DNA of 64,000 bases from Dimorphilus gyrociliatus (lineage: Eukaryota > Annelida > Polychaeta > Dinophilidae), in NCBI GenBank assembly GCA_904063045.1, contig CAJFCJ010000003.1, positions 2,280,504-2,344,503 on the forward strand. The letters run 5' to 3'. The notes below the pieces were generated by a model. The model ran no database searches. It was not told the origin of the DNA and saw only the letters and a list, made by a program, of their open reading frames with translations. The stretch's first letter is position 1; each line of letters starts with the position of its first letter. Both the position numbers and the translations under genes were made by a program. Shown in pieces: positions 50,381-60,342 of the stretch.

Positions 50381-53196
50381 TTAAAAGCCAGCCAATTCGG
50401 TAAAGGTTTGATCCAAATTTTCGCTGATTGCCTTGTATTTCTCCTTCTCGGCGAGAAGTTCATCCTCCAATCGGTCGATCTCCTTCTGCAATTTCGAAAC
50501 GGCTCTCTCAGCCTCGGTGGCACGGTGTTCTGCCTCCTTCAGACGCGACGTCAGATCCCTGATCGATTCCTCGTAGCTTTCCTCTCTTTGCGATGCCTCC
50601 TGTTCGCTAATTTCCAAGGATTTCATGTTGTTGCCTACAACCTTCAATTCTTCCTCCAATTCAATTATTTTTCCTTCAGCAGCCTCCAAGCGGGCTTCTG
50701 CTCTTTCAAGATCCACTTCTGTAATGGCCAACTTTCTAGCTGCCTGTTTTATTGGAGAAAAGAAAAAAGGATGTGAAAATGAAATCTTATATAGGATCCT
50801 ACTTTCTCATCAGTACTCTATATCTTTTAAATAAAAAAGCAGATGTGATGAAGAAACTATTAAAAAAGAAACAAGTTCACACCTCTTCGTATTTGTGGTC
50901 TGTTTCTTCACCAAAACGGATCGTGTCTTCTAATTCCTTCTCGAGTTGTTGGATCCTTTCATCGTTATTCAAATTACGATCTTCAAGAACTTTACGTCCT
51001 CTGTATTATTGTCGATCTTCGAGTTAGTTAAAAGGCGGCATTATGTGTGAAGAGCACCGAGTCCAAGACCACGTACGAAATACGAAGAGGGGAACTATAT
51101 GGGGAAAATATAGGGGAAGGGAAGGGAAAAAGGAAAGAGGGTTGGATCTTTCATTCACCTCATCATATTTGCGATCGGCGTCTTCGGCTATGAACTTGGC
51201 CTCTTTCAGCTGCGTTTCGAGCGTATCAATTCTTTCGTCATCAGCCAAAGATCGGCTTTCCAATAACTTTCTTTCTCTAAAAACCACGAACTCTTTGATA
51301 AGAAAGAGAAAGAGCAAAAATAAAAGAAAAAAAGTCTCGGACTCGAACTCTTCGGCCAAAAAAAATAACAATAAACGAAAGCAAGAAACCGAATAAATGA
51401 ACTTTCACACATTCATTCATACAGGTAATCGTGGGAAGAAGACACCTATGGAGAAGACTCATTCAACCTTTCACTCTCGTCAGAGGCTTTCGATGCCTCC
51501 TCGAGTTTCGTATTCGTCTGCAGCAGTTTAGTCTCGTTATTCTCGTGATCTTCTTCTAGCTGTCTAAGGCGCTTCGTCAACGACTGAACCTCCGTCTCAG
51601 TCTGAAAAGAAAAGCCGAATTGAACGAGGTCGTTCAGAAATCTCACCTTTCAGTATCTTCGGCTGTTTTAGATGCTTTGTCAAGCGTCTCTGTTGCCGAA
51701 TCTAACCGCGAAGCAGTCTGCTCGAAATCCTCTTCTAAGAGCTTAATTCGACGAGTCAAAGCACCTACTTCTGCTTCGGCCTGTTTACGCGTTCATAAAA
51801 ACGGATTAAATACAAAAATTGACGCTTTAAGAAAAATTAGCGTCTAGAAAAACTTTTAGCATTAAAGAGATTATTTGTTAAGAGAAAGTGAGCACCCTTT
51901 TTAAACAGTAGCTTATATTTTTCAATTCCGAGCCAATTATGGTAAACTTTAGAGATGACGTTGATTTGAGAAGATAGGCAACGCTAAATAAGCCTTTATA
52001 TTTGGAGTGTAACTTTTCTAATTCTTCTCTAACGTCAAGATCTTCTCCAACGTCTTCGCAATCGGAAAAGAGGGAATAATCGTTGAGTATATAAGAACTT
52101 GAGTCAATATTTGTTGGAAGACAACTGCCTTCAGGTTCTGGACGTCTTTCTGTAGAGGTAACTGATTGGCTGAGAGAAGAGGGCGTGCCGGATAATGAAT
52201 TTTTCATTGTTGGTCTCTTAGAAGTTTTTGTGGTCTTTATGCGGCATCTGCATTCGTTACCTTCCGGAATCGATTCAATTGAAGCACCTCTCCTATATTT
52301 GGCATGAATAGGACAATCTTTCCGTGAAACAAGGATCTTTTTCCTTTTTTTTGTTGATGAGGCATCGCCCTCCCTGTCGATCTGCTTTTCATCAGATTTC
52401 TGTTTTCTTATCTGCTCACAAGAGCTTCTCAGATGAACGACATTTTCAAAATCGCATCCAGGACAAACGGAATGCGTTGAAGAAAGGGTGGACGGTAAGC
52501 AGGAAGACAGTTCAGTCGCCATTCGTTGGAAGAAAGTGCGTAATTATAACCGAATACAGGCCCGTAGTATGGCTGCCAAACTATTCGCCTATTCTATATT
52601 TAGATCGAGGCGAGCAGTATCGGATGTTAGGTTTTTATAGGCGTATGTACGTATAAAAATATATACTATATATAAATACACGTTTGCTTTCCAGATACCC
52701 ATGCAGACAGGCTAACTTTTGCAGTAGAAAGCGTATTTTTTTTACACTGCATGCCTGTTTTTTACCTCTCATTTTTTTACTTCCATTTGTTTTTAACTTT
52801 TCTTTCATTTTTCCTCTATAATTAACTAAGAAAAGTGAAAAGTTTCGTTATACTTACGTTGTTATGTTTTTTCTCGGTTTCTTCCAATTTTTGGGTGGCC
52901 TCTTCCAATTGAGTCTGAGATTGATCTAACTCACCCTCCAGTTGATTTATTCTTTTCTGTAGATCGTTGATTTCTTCTTCTTGCTGTTTAATGCAATAAG
53001 TATAGGGTATTAGGAAACAATATATATCTTTGCACAGTTTAACTTGGCTCTTTATGAAACTAACCTTGGCGTTCTTGTCTTGTTGATCCTTCAGATTTTG
53101 CTCGAATTGATCGGCTTTGTCCAATGCAGACTCCTTTTCCAGCTTCATCGACTGCATCTTCTTTTTGATAGCGTCCATAGTATTGGTAGCAGCCAT
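50381..53196 (-). CDS. TPM: Tropomyosin with two pairs of alternative exons
   Basis: The constitutive exons are 53196-53065, 52983-52858 and 50743-50381. Two alternative pairs lie between them. Exon 3 is either 51780-51647 or 51601-51468, both 134 nt. Exon 4 is either 51276-51159 or 51000-50883, both 118 nt. Any combination gives 290 residues. The sequence is an unbroken heptad coiled coil: [36 protein letters not shown] (or [16 protein letters not shown]), and the end [15 protein letters not shown]. Tropomyosin polymerises head to tail along actin and gates myosin. The first ATG (context AAGATGG) adds MAATNT before the canonical start, which would give the usual 284 residues. Exon boundaries match those of other animal tropomyosin genes. 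Confidence 0.96.
50883..51276 (-). other. TPM: Tropomyosin alternative exons 4a and 4b
   Basis: Exon 4a (51276-51159) encodes [19 protein letters not shown]; exon 4b (51000-50883) encodes [19 protein letters not shown]. Both are 118 nt, start in the same phase after AG, and end with Glu before a GTG-type donor. Including both would shift the frame. Confidence 0.88.
51468..51780 (-). other. TPM: Tropomyosin alternative exons 3a and 3b
   Basis: Exon 3a (51780-51647) encodes [18 protein letters not shown]; exon 3b (51601-51468) encodes [18 protein letters not shown] in the same phase. The intervening sequence is only 45 nt (51602-51646), and joining 3a to 3b would break the frame, so they should be mutually exclusive. 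Confidence 0.88.
51878..52522 (-). CDS. ORF of 214 residues inside a tropomyosin intron, function unknown
   Basis: An ATG-initiated ORF on the tropomyosin strand, in the intron between exons 2 and 3. Composition is protein-like rather than A+T-driven: [16 protein letters not shown] and [19 protein letters not shown], with Cys-x2-Cys and Cys/His residues, a Ser-rich middle, then an acidic stretch ([19 protein letters not shown]). There is no coiled-coil register. It could be the first exon of a shorter tropomyosin isoform from an internal promoter: a phase-0 donor AGG|GTGCTC near its end would join exon 3 in frame. It could also be a nested gene. I do not recognise a family. Confidence 0.4.
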   Translation of the reverse strand: MATELSSCLPSTLSSTHSVCPGCDFENVVHLRSSCEQIRKQKSDEKQIDREGDASSTKKRKKILVSRKDCPIHAKYRRGASIESIPEGNECRCRIKTTKTSKRPTMKNSLSGTPSSLSQSVTSTERRPEPEGSCLPTNIDSSSYILNDYSLFSDCEDVGEDLDVREELEKLHSKYKGLFSVAYLLKSTSSLKFTIIGSELKNISYCLKRVLTFS

Positions 53197-53791
53197 CTTG
53201 GTTGATTTCTATCTACTTTCTTCCACTTCCACCGAGAAAAAGTTATGAAGAATCGAAAATTTCGATTTTTATTTGAAGGACCAACGAAGAATGCCGAATA
53301 GCCAGGATAGGACAGCCAACGATAGGTGGAGCTAGTATCGGTAAAATTATTTAGCTGGAATGTGCGTTATTTCTCTCTTACGGCTATACGCCTCTTCTAT
53401 AGGGGGTTGGGGTGGAAGATTCGTTTATAGACGGATTGGCTTAAAAATACGAATTCAGGGAGGCCTACCTATTTCACTTATTATTATGCACCTAGCATAC
53501 ATAGACAGGTTTTTAAATAAGGATCTAACGCTGTTTGAACTCAGTCATTTTATCTTTTTCCTACTATACTGGGTAATTGCGATTATTAGAAAGATTTGTG
53601 AAGCACACGATACTAGTCACATTAGTATCTTTGTTAAACTACAGTATACTATGATGCTTAGAGCTGTCATTAAACTTTTCAGAAAAACTGCTGATTCGCA
53701 TGTGTTTCATGTTACCTTTTATGGTTACTTTTCGGTAGAGAAATGAAACAATTTTCATATTGTCTAAAGATGGGTAAGGAAAAACATACCA

Positions 53792-53800
53792 CAGAGGGCG
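53792..53800 (+). promoter_or_regulatory. CTCF-like core motif
   Basis: CAGAGGGCG matches YAGRKGGCR, about 600 bases upstream of the tropomyosin start codon. Motif only. Confidence 0.3.
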
Positions 53801-54584
53801 CGGTAAGAGGGGGATTTTTAGGCATGTAATCGGTAATCCCGTAGGTCGCCTCACTGATCTATTATTGTAAAAAGTTGTTGTTGGGTGTTAGCAAGTTGTT
53901 GCCGGAGAGGAAGAAGAGATAATCTTTGCTTATTCTAATAGTCATTAGCAAATCGGTTCGATTTACCTATTATACACTCTATAGTTCCTAGAATGACAAA
54001 CATGTACAAATGGATTTATTTTGAGAAAAGGGTCGACTTTTTTCTACATAAAGAGAGTTATATTTCCCTTATATCTGTTACATAATATGTACAATTGACT
54101 ACAATCCTGGAAATCCCCAATAGACTATATAATAAGTATATTGGTGCAATCCAAACGAATTCGTCAAGTTAATAAGATTGATAGGCCAACTGTAGAAAAC
54201 GGAAAGAGCATTAGCATATTAGTGATGCGGAAGATGAAGACGGTACCGTCTAATCTGAAAGCTTCCCGAAAGAAAAAAATCTCATAGATAAGTATATACT
54301 CGTTAGGCAGGAGCATATCGACTTTCGACTAGAAAAGATTTTCTACCAAAACGTCAATTATCAGTGCAAAAAGTCTATCCCGCGGAAAGATTTCTATTCG
54401 GTTATACAGTTCATATATTCGGTGTTGACAAGGTACCATACGCATGCGCGTTGATGGGTTCTTAAATGCTCTTGTACAAACGTATTATAATAAAAGTCCA
54501 CCTTTCTTTCACTAGTGACATTTATTCTCGAGTAATATCGGTCTATTAGAGGCAGAGTCTACATAACTCTGTATATATACACTA

Positions 54585-54605
54585 CATATATATATATATA
54601 TATAT
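54585..54605. repeat. (TA)n microsatellite
   Basis: About ten TA units. Non-coding. Confidence 0.9.
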
Positions 54606-55009
54606 GTTTATATGTTTACATATATATATTTATACGTATAGATACAATATACAAATATTGTTTTGAAAAGTGCTATAGCAATGATTTTTCACATGTTTGC
54701 TTATGAATTGAACTTGTTGTTTACTTTTGTACAAAATAGAATTTTAAGTTGTCTATAAATGGTATTTTCCTGTTAATGTCTATATTTAGTTACGTTTCTG
54801 GCAATTATATCTGTATATTTGCGTCTTTAACAATTATATGAGTAATACGCAAACGAGATTTATGAGGGTAAATAACGTTCGAAATCGAATGAATACTTTG
54901 TCGGTTTGGATTTGCCTGGCAGTCATTTCTCTCCATTGACTTTTTCTCACTTATCGGCACTAGAGGGAGCAAGTGAAAAATTTCCCGCTGTCAGTCATCA
55001 GCATGCAAA

Positions 55010-57493
55010 ATGGAAGGACGTCGGCGACTTGTTCTACAACTGACTATACTATTTTTTCCAATAACTGCTCCAACTTACCCAACAATATCCTCAACTTGTA
55101 AGTTATTGTAACATTATATATATGTTTGTTTAAGAGTAGTTCAGCCTGATTTTTCTTTGCTTTTATAATGAATAAAAAAGGGAGAGAGCGAGAGAGAGAG
55201 AGAAAGAAAGAAGAAAAATTTTTTTCTCTCTTTCTATAATATGTGAAAACTTGTTACTCTTCTGTTAGTAAGATGGAAAGATTTACCGTAATATTTGTCG
55301 CCTACAAGTATCCAATCAATTAATTGATTAGACAGGTGTAGCGTCTCCTTTTTTCAGACACTCTGCCGTCTACAGACGATCCTTGCCCTTCAAAGGAAAG
55401 TCTGAAAGTGACGGGAGCAACTGTAAAATCGACCAAATTCGCATTGGAAGGGCTAAATTCATCTTGCTTGCTATTCGAGGCAGCTAAACGGTCGGAAAAT
55501 TATCGTTTCAAATTAGCTGCTCATTTCGAACAATTTCATTGGGAGAGCTGTTCAGTTATTTTAGAAATCTTCTTAAATGGAAATGATTCAACAAGAGCCG
55601 TCACTCAATTAAGCTGCGGTAATAAAAAGCCGGAACGACAATTGACCAGCCTGAGCGATAGTATTCTATTCAAGGTAAGAAAAAAAGCTGCAAATAGCTC
55701 AGACAAATGTTTGTTAAAGGTCGGATGTTGAAAATCTAATAAAAAACGCAGTTTAATAATCTATAAACTATACAAGATAATTTATATCGAATATTTTAAT
55801 ATTGAGAACGAATGTTTATTTATTCATCCAATAAAGATTAGAAGAAATTCAACGGACGTTGGTAGGTTCGGATTTCATCTGGTTTTAGCTTCTTATTCAG
55901 TAGGTAAGCAAAATAATAACATTTCATTAGAGGCTAAAAGGAAGGAAAAGAATTTTATTCTTTCCTCTTACCGTAATAAAATAGATAGAGAAAGTGAAAG
56001 TGTAAAACAGATAGTAATTGTGAAAAAAAAATGTTTATATTATATTTCTAAATTAGAAGAGAATTGCGTCGATTTCCGATGTCAAACTGGACTATGCATC
56101 GCTGAAAATCTGGTTTGCGATTCTGTAAATCATTGTTCGGACGGAAGTGACGAAAGGCCCCGAGCCTGCGCTAGTATATTTTTGATAATTCTTGTAAACA
56201 AATTCTACTTTATTTTTACTTTAATCCAAAACTTTAGATCGTAATATGATAGGAAATAAAGGAAAAGTTGGCCTTGGAGTCGTGATAGGTCTGACATTGG
56301 GCTTACTTTTACTATGTGTTTTCGGAATGGTTGGTTTAAGTATTTGCTGTAAAAGAGGTAGCACCTTGCAGAGATACGGAGAGACACCGACTACTCTGGG
56401 TGAGCTGTTTCATTTAGTATTTAAAACAATTTTTTTTTATCTTCCAAAGAAAGACTAATGCCTTTTTTCTGACTTTCATTGTCATTTCTTCTTAATGCTT
56501 GCTTTCATTTTAAATCAAAAAGCGGAAAACAAAGCCGATCAACGTTTCGATCAAACAGCGTCAACCGTTCTGCAAAATAAATATATGCCAGTGCCGCCTT
56601 CTCAATGCGTCGGTAAGTGCGAATATAAGTAATATTTTATCATTAATAAGCTAACAACCATCTTACGTTCTTACGTACCATTCACGTGAATGGTTTTTTT
56701 AAACTTTATTATCTACGCCATCTGCCGGTAATTTAGCTATCTATGAAAATAAATTTCATTCATATCTTACAAGTGACGCTATAAAAAACCGAAACATTTT
56801 TAAAATAATGCAATAGTAAGTCATTTTAAAATGCAAAAAAAAATAAAGTTGAAAAAGGCAAAGAGATAATGTAGAAACTTATCTAGAAGGTCATAAATCT
56901 TTGGCCCCCGGATCTTTCAAAGAGCTTTTCGAGAGATGGTATATCGAATGAATTCTTCAGTAATTAATATGATTCGTGTATGGAGAAAGCCATTTTATGG
57001 TTAATAAACTCCCTTGTAATATTACTGATTTGAAAAAACTAGTATTTCTATGAATAAGAGGATGTTTTTTTTTGCCATAAAGAAATAATATGGAAAAAGG
57101 AATTAGATAGAATACTAAGTGTACGTGAAAAGCATAGGTTTGCCTTTTAAAAACTGGTTGTAGATTTTTTTTTCTTTTTATTCATTATTTCTCTCTTATA
57201 CCTAAAAAATTCTGTATGTAATTAATATCGATTGAAGGAGAACGAGTACAGTCCCTTTCTTCCTTTCTCGCCCTATTATACTCTTAATCTTTATATTCAT
57301 AACATAGTAAGAGGGAATTACCTGCATTCATATTAGGGGTTGAAGCTAAGATAACCTTTATTTTTAAATATTTGTACATTAGCCTGCAGGTCGGACGCGG
57401 AATCAAGAGGACACTGACAATGTCGGACCACGCCCAGTGTACCTCGACATTACTACATTCATTCAGACGAGGAGGAATTGGAAATGTGCTTGA
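55010..57493 (+). CDS. Type I membrane protein with CUB-like and LDLa domains
   Basis: Seven exons (55010-55097, 55358-55674, 55837-55903, 56057-56173, 56238-56399, 56523-56612, 57390-57493) give 314 residues. The signal peptide is RRLVLQLTILFFPITAPTYP. The next 140 residues have four cysteines and end in GRFGFHLVLASY, like the last strands of a CUB domain. An LDL-receptor class A module follows, with six cysteines and the calcium motif CSDGSDE. The membrane helix is VVIGLTLGLLLLCVFGMVGL, then Cys-Cys-Lys-Arg and a short tail with a proline-rich PVPPS and PRPVYLDITTF, a possible Tyr phosphorylation site. The architecture recalls NETO/LRP-type accessory receptors in reduced form. No orthologue is recognised. 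The last intron is 777 nt. Confidence 0.8.
56716..56724 (-). promoter_or_regulatory. CTCF-like motif (intronic), extended match
   Basis: The minus strand reads CCGGCAGATGGCG, fitting CCASYAGRKGGCR at all positions but one. It lies in the long last intron of the CUB-LDLa gene. Confidence 0.35.
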
Positions 57494-57748
57494 CGACTGT
57501 CTAATAATGAGAATTAGATTGTTGGAATATAGGCGACAACCTCTGTCCTGGACGAAAGTCTGTAGGATATCGACGTTGCATTGGACGTGGTCGAGAAATC
57601 GGATAAAAATTTTATTTTCTTCTTTTTTTATTAACTAAGAAAAAAACAGACTGTAGGAGACAAACTCTTAAACTCAAAAAAGAAAGATATTGTGATTTTT
57701 TTTTAATTTAATTAATTATTGTTGTGGATTACTAGCCCGTTTGAAAAA

Positions 57749-58162
57749 TCAGGAATTTGTAGTTGGAAGAAAATTAGCTACTCGTTTTTCAAGTTCCGCT
57801 TGATGTTCTTTTAAAGCTTTAAACATAGCAGCTCTCTCCATATCTGAAGATATACTCTCCATACTTCCCCAATCCGGTAGATGGCGATTTTGAAAAGAAC
57901 CGTGAGGTGTTAGACGAGCAGCATCCCTCTTAGCTATTAAAGGAGGCGTTTTCACTTGACGAATATCATCTAGTTCGTTAACGAGTTTCTTCTTATCCTT
58001 TATGTGTCTCCTATTACACCTTAACCGCTGAGCATCGAGCTTTTCATTCTTTTTCTCCAATTGCTTGTCGACCGTTTTGTTATTCTTTTCACAAATTGCA
58101 AAATTCGTTTTGGCAAGAATTTTTCCACTGGCTTGTAACATAACCAAATCTTGAGAAGACAT
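57749..58162 (-). CDS. Small charged coiled-coil protein, unknown
   Basis: A single-exon ORF of 137 residues, convergent with the CUB-LDLa gene (255 bases between stop codons). It is Lys/Glu-rich and mostly helical: KQLEKKNEKLDAQRLRCN, then KDKKKLVNELDDIRQ. A less charged stretch (TPHGSFQNRHLPDWGS) and a final helix with EHQAELEKRVANFL follow. Codon use and composition look coding, and there are no repeats. No family is recognised. A CTCF-like motif on the opposite strand (57878-57886) overlaps the coding sequence. Confidence 0.6.
   Translation of the reverse strand: MSSQDLVMLQASGKILAKTNFAICEKNNKTVDKQLEKKNEKLDAQRLRCNRRHIKDKKKLVNELDDIRQVKTPPLIAKRDAARLTPHGSFQNRHLPDWGSMESISSDMERAAMFKALKEHQAELEKRVANFLPTTNS
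57878..57886 (+). promoter_or_regulatory. CTCF-like motif inside a coding exon
   Basis: CCGGTAGATGGCG is identical over 13 bases to the motif at 40684-40696. It lies in the antisense of the small coiled-coil gene, so coding constraint (Pro-Asp region) may also explain it. Confidence 0.25.
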
Positions 58163-59087
58163 GATGAAAGCAATATAGATAATTTTCTTTCTTTCTTCAC
58201 GATTCTAAATTATACCAGATGAACAGAGAAAGAATAATGTTTCTATGTCTTTTTTTCGTTTAGTCTTCTTGTCTTTTCTCTATTAAAAAGGATAATTTTG
58301 AATAAAGCTGCTGATATATTAAATAATAAAGTATTTATAATATATACGAAAAAGAATTAAGTCGATTAAGAATTTAATATGTCGATTGCCTCCGCACAGG
58401 TTCGAAACAATCTAAACACAAACGGTTTTTTGTTATAAAATCGTTATCTTTTTCAATTTTCAAGTGTTCTCCGTCAACTGAATATTTATAGTTATACTTG
58501 ATGTTGTTTACAAGAATTTTCCCTTATCAAATAGATCAGCAGAATCCGAGTTCGGGCGTCTTATTTGTTCGAGTTAACTACATGTAATAAATTAACTATT
58601 TTCAACCGATTTCGTACTATTATGCTTGAAAAATTAATGAAGGATTCAACATATTCATGTTTTTAAAGTTGATATTCTCATATCAATGCTTTTAAATTCA
58701 AGAGTTAATCATACATTTTAAGGAGTTCTTATTGTATAATAATCAAAAAGTTCTCTTGAAGACGATCCCCTATGAATGTAAAAACTAATCAAACAGTCGC
58801 AGCAACACTTATTTATCGTAATCTTGAAATAACCTTACTTTATTTAATCTCCTATCCAAATAATATTCTTCATAATTTTCAATACGATATCCAATATCTA
58901 TATATATTTATAGTTTTATATAGGAAAATGCACCAATAAATAATCTTTCAGGATCGAATCAAACTTGTTTAACTCTTTATTTTTATCCAACTGTTAATTA
59001 AATCAGTGATTGGCAAGAGCCAACAAATGTGATACTAAACAAATTATTCGATTCATAGGACTATGAAATCGTTCTCAGTCCGCAGAC
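58163..59087. other. Divergent intergenic gap
   Basis: 925 bp between the starts of the small coiled-coil gene (minus) and the PAN-type gene (plus). It is A+T-rich; no feature is seen. Confidence 0.4.
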
Positions 59088-60249
59088 ATGAATACCCTTA
59101 TTCGCATCCACATATGTGCTTTACTGATTCAGGCCCAATTAAATCTAGGATCAGAGATTCGAGATGTGACTTTCTTCGGCCGGAATTGTAAAGGGACTGC
59201 CCAAACTTATAATAGGAGAGTAAGGAGTAAGATAGATTGTCTTCTTTTGTGTTTGGGTAAGGTAAAATGCGAAGCTGTAAATTACCTAAGGGCATCCAAC
59301 GAATGCCAATTAGTGAACTCAGAACATCTGATCAGCAAAGAAGCAGGAATCGAGTATCTCACGGTTAATTGCTTACCTACCTTTTTTTTTTATTTCCTAC
59401 CTAAATCCTAAATATGTGCAGCTGATAATAGCATATACATTTAAATATATAGTATACATATATATATATACATGTAAACGTATATATTAAAGCTAATAAT
59501 ACCTATAAAACTATCAATAATTCTGTTATATAACGCTGATATTTTTATATAAATATAGATCATATATATTCATATTAACTATTTTCAATTTCCAATCAGA
59601 CTATAAAAAGTTCATCGTGTGAAAAAAAGCAAGTAGAAGGTAATTAATTTATTTAAAGAAATATTTTTAAAACTAATCTACTCCATCTATCGGTTTAATT
59701 TGTTTTTTTTTATTTATTTAATATTCTTTATTTCTATTTTTATTCTAAAACTACTCAGGATTTCAAGGGTTTGAGATTAAACCAAGAGCCAAAACTGACA
59801 ACCTAATGAAGTTTATGTTAATATTTCGAGTCGATAAAAAATTTAGAACCAGTGGCCGAGTTGTTAAAGTTAGCTATTATCAAAATGTCTACGATGAAGG
59901 AGTTACAACTTTCTACACGAATATATTCCAAACTAATTTTGATGGTAGACCCTCTCCCAACCATTATAAGCCTGCCAAATATGCTAGATGTGATGTTCAA
60001 AGAGGGGGAATAAACGAATGTGTCATAGATATCAAGTTTAATATAAATGATGTTATTGGCGTTTTTTTCCCAGAAAATTCTGCAATTCCTTATAGTCAAG
60101 GGTGTTCTTCGGAAGAGGAAGATTCGACTCAATTAAGTATTTCAAAAGAACCAATAGAAAACCTAGAAGCAATAATGTTACAGCCAGTAGAATTCTACAA
60201 AGTGGATTGTAGAGAGTATAGTTTAAATTTTACGTACGTCTTTGATTAG
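59088..60249 (+). CDS. Secreted PAN/apple-type protein with a novel C-terminal domain
   Basis: Three exons (59088-59363, 59600-59639, 59759-60249) encode 268 residues. A signal peptide (IHICALLIQAQLNLGSEI) is followed by a PAN/apple-like module: the cysteines in RSKIDCLLLCLGKVKCEAV and ASNECQLVNSE are in the usual order. The C-terminal 160 residues (from FQGFEIKPRAKTDNLMKF) look like a beta-rich domain with VGVF-type strands and the segment INDVIGVFFPENSAIPYSQG. There is no membrane helix. Such PAN-plus-unknown secreted proteins are common in lophotrochozoans; no specific family name is justified. A polyadenylation signal AATAAA lies at 60275-60280. Confidence 0.7.
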
Positions 60250-60342
60250 TTAGTAATTTACTGTTATTCATTACAATAAAAACATTAACAGATAATAAAA
60301 AATATATATATAGATATTGTATATATTAATATATCTTATCAT

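Larger units (their letters stand above)
53197..55009. promoter_or_regulatory. Divergent region tropomyosin / CUB-LDLa gene
   Basis: 1.8 kb with the tropomyosin promoter and the upstream region of the CUB-LDLa gene. A CTCF-like core CAGAGGGCG lies at 53792-53800 and a (TA)n run at about 54585-54605. A 128-residue ORF at 53360-53746 has no protein-like features and is not annotated. Confidence 0.4.

Noticed and set aside
53360-53746. ORF of 128 residues on the plus strand.
   Set aside because: No domain, repeat or conserved pattern, and no splice partners; probably chance in the tropomyosin upstream region.
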